Shown here: positions 5,479-6,755 of the stretch, one piece after another
Layout of the letters: the number at the start of each line of letters is the position of its first letter
How positions within the stretch are numbered: position 1 is the first letter of the stretch
NCBI GenBank assembly: GCA_002420235.1
Contig: DIHQ01000161.1
Coordinates: forward strand, 1 to 6,755
Direction of reading: 5' to 3'
From: Flavobacteriales bacterium UBA5692
GTDB lineage: Bacteria; Bacteroidota; Bacteroidia; Flavobacteriales_D; Sanyastnellaceae
Length of the DNA stretch: 6,755 nucleotides
Program-made: the position numbers and the translations under genes
The notes under the pieces: model-generated
Told to the model about the DNA's origin: nothing
Databases searched by the model: none
The model's input: only the letters and a program-made list of their open reading frames with translations

Positions 5479-6755
5479 ATGCAAGAATTGAGACGCCACA
5501 TTGGGTTGGTGCTTTTACTGCTTTTGCCCGCTGTTTCCTACTGCCAAGCTACTGTCAAAGGTTTTTTGCGCAGCAAAGATTCTGGAGAGCCTGTTATGTT
5601 CGCTAGTGTGTCCCTCGAAGGAACCAGCTTCGGGGTTATGTCGGATATCGAAGGATTTTACAGCTTGAGTCGGGTGCCAGCTGGTGTCTACACGCTTATA
5701 ATTTCCAGCATGGAATATGAGGGAGTTACCGAGCGGGTGGAGTTAATTGACGGTAAAATTATCACACGGAATTTCTTGCTTGAGCAACAGGTCATTCAAC
5801 TTGGCAGCGCGGAAGTCAATGCCGATCGTGAGGAGCAGACTACGAAGGTAAATATGTCTGTAGAGACCATTCGACCGAGTGACCTTAAGAAAATTCCAAG
5901 TTTCGGTGGTCAGCCGGATTTGGTTCAAGCCCTTCAGGTGTTACCAGGATTCATCAGTACAGGTGACCAAGGCGGACAACTTTATATCCGTGGTGGATCA
6001 CCCATCCAAAATAAGGTGCTGCTTGATGGCATGATTGTGTACAACGCTTTTCATAGCATTGGATTATTCAGTGTTTTTGATTCGGATGTAATTGCAAATG
6101 CCGACGTTTACACTGGAGGTTTCGGAGCCAAGTTCGGGGGGCGTATTTCTTCTGTGATGGACATTAAAACCCGAGACGGGAATAAAATGAAGACGCAAGG
6201 GCGAATCGGTGCGAGTCCATTCGGCGCCAAGTTGACCTTGGAAGGTCCTTTGAAAAAGCTGAACGATTCGGGGGCGGGCATTTCATATATCGTGTCCGTT
6301 AAGCATAGCTACCTCGAACAAACGTCCAAGGTCCTGTATGACTACATAAATAATGATGGTAAAGGGCTGCCATTCAACTTTACGGATTCCTACGGGAAGA
6401 TCTCTTTCGGGAGTGGAAACGGATCGAAATTGAGTTTGTTTGGATTTAATTTCAACGATAGAGTCAGTTACCAAGCCCTATCAGACTTGCGTTGGACGAA
6501 CTACGGAGGCGGGGGTAATTTCACAATCGTACCGAGTGGCTCAGCGATTCTTATGAATGGGCATTTTGCTGCTAGTGATTATGAAATTCGGCTTCAGGAG
6601 GAAGGACTCGAAGACCGATACAGTGCTGTAAATGGATTCAACTTCGGGTTGGATTTCAAGTACGTCTTAGGAGAGGATGCGGTCGAGTATGGCCTAGAAG
6701 TCATAGGGATGCGAACGGACTTTCAAACGTCCAATGCAATCGGGGTCCAAGTTGG
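5479..6755 (+). CDS. TonB-dependent outer-membrane receptor with N-terminal carboxypeptidase-regulatory-like domain, 3' end cut by window edge
   Basis: The frame from the ATG at 5479 is open for 425 codons to the right edge. Residues 1-24 form a signal peptide (two Arg, then a run of Leu, probable cut after CQA); the Cys at 22 is preceded by Tyr, so it is not a good lipobox. Residues about 25-104 are a CarboxypepD_reg-like beta-sandwich (VKGFLRSKDSGEPVMFASV, then SDIEGFYSLSRVPAGVYTL), common on Bacteroidota receptors. The plug domain follows at about 125-235, with PDLVQALQVLPGF (146-158), GGQLYIRGGSPIQNKVLLDG (165-184) and GGFGAKFGGRISSVMDIKTR (213-232). The barrel then begins and is unfinished. 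Such receptors import bulky ligands across the outer membrane using TonB-ExbBD energy. The plug lacks SusC hallmarks known to me and no SusD gene is visible, so glycan uptake is not supported; the ligand is unknown. It starts 19 bases after the helicase stop with no terminator between, so co-transcription is possible. Confidence 0.9.
   Translation, partial: MQELRRHIGLVLLLLLPAVSYCQATVKGFLRSKDSGEPVMFASVSLEGTSFGVMSDIEGFYSLSRVPAGVYTLIISSMEYEGVTERVELIDGKIITRNFLLEQQVIQLGSAEVNADREEQTTKVNMSVETIRPSDLKKIPSFGGQPDLVQALQVLPGFISTGDQGGQLYIRGGSPIQNKVLLDGMIVYNAFHSIGLFSVFDSDVIANADVYTGGFGAKFGGRISSVMDIKTRDGNKMKTQGRIGASPFGAKLTLEGPLKKLNDSGAGISYIVSVKHSYLEQTSKVLYDYINNDGKGLPFNFTDSYGKISFGSGNGSKLSLFGFNFNDRVSYQALSDLRWTNYGGGGNFTIVPSGSAILMNGHFAASDYEIRLQEEGLEDRYSAVNGFNFGLDFKYVLGEDAVEYGLEVIGMRTDFQTSNAIGVQV

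Noticed and set aside
5479..5550. Cys22 of the receptor signal peptide as a lipoprotein attachment site.
   Set aside because: The preceding residues are V-S-Y, and Tyr at -1 does not fit a lipobox; cleavage after CQA fits an ordinary outer-membrane receptor.
1..6755. CRISPR arrays, tRNA or rRNA genes, insertion sequences, phage or defence modules.
   Set aside because: No regularly spaced repeats, no recognisable cloverleaf or rRNA sequence, no transposase motifs and no inverted-repeat element ends were seen on either strand.

Overview
The window looks like chromosomal DNA of a member of the Bacteroidota, most likely a Flavobacteriales-type bacterium. This rests on family knowledge and motif reading, not on a search. 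The pointers are a TonB-dependent receptor with an N-terminal carboxypeptidase-regulatory-like domain, a helicase of the ligase-associated Lhr-like type, a signal-less helical-backbone metal receptor, small signal-peptide proteins ending in '...GQ' or '...CQA', and an absence of clear Shine-Dalgarno sequences.

Layout, left to right. (1) Positions 1-540, minus strand: the first 180 codons of a cobalamin/metal-type substrate-binding protein (BtuF/TroA-like fold, no signal peptide), cut by the left edge. (2) Positions 541-684: a divergent intergenic region with one weak candidate promoter. (3) Positions 685-1713, plus strand: a complete Gfo/Idh/MocA oxidoreductase resembling WlbA/WbpB nucleotide-sugar dehydrogenases. 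(4) Positions 1714-2196: about 480 bases between convergent genes, without a convincing gene; an unexplained 71-codon open frame is its only notable content. (5) Positions 2197-2964, minus strand: a secreted, acidic TPR-like protein of unknown role. (6) Positions 3006-5459, plus strand, head-to-head with it across 41 bases: a full-length ligase-associated DExH-box helicase (Lhr-Core type, DNA damage response). (7) Positions 5479-6755, 19 bases further on: the first 425 codons of an outer-membrane TonB-dependent receptor, cut by the right edge.

The genes do not form one obvious pathway. The helicase and the receptor could share a transcript because only 19 bases separate them and no terminator is visible, but their known roles (DNA repair versus outer-membrane uptake) are unrelated. 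The helicase lacks its usual partners (ATP-dependent ligase, MBL-fold exonuclease, PdeM endonuclease) on either side in this window, and the sugar dehydrogenase lacks the usual aminotransferase and acetyltransferase neighbours. I see no CRISPR array, tRNA, rRNA, insertion sequence or prophage signal. I see no evidence for a new multi-gene system; the points worth a second look are the orphan helicase, the isolated sugar dehydrogenase beside an unexplained stretch, and an altered metal-binding-type motif in the substrate-binding protein.
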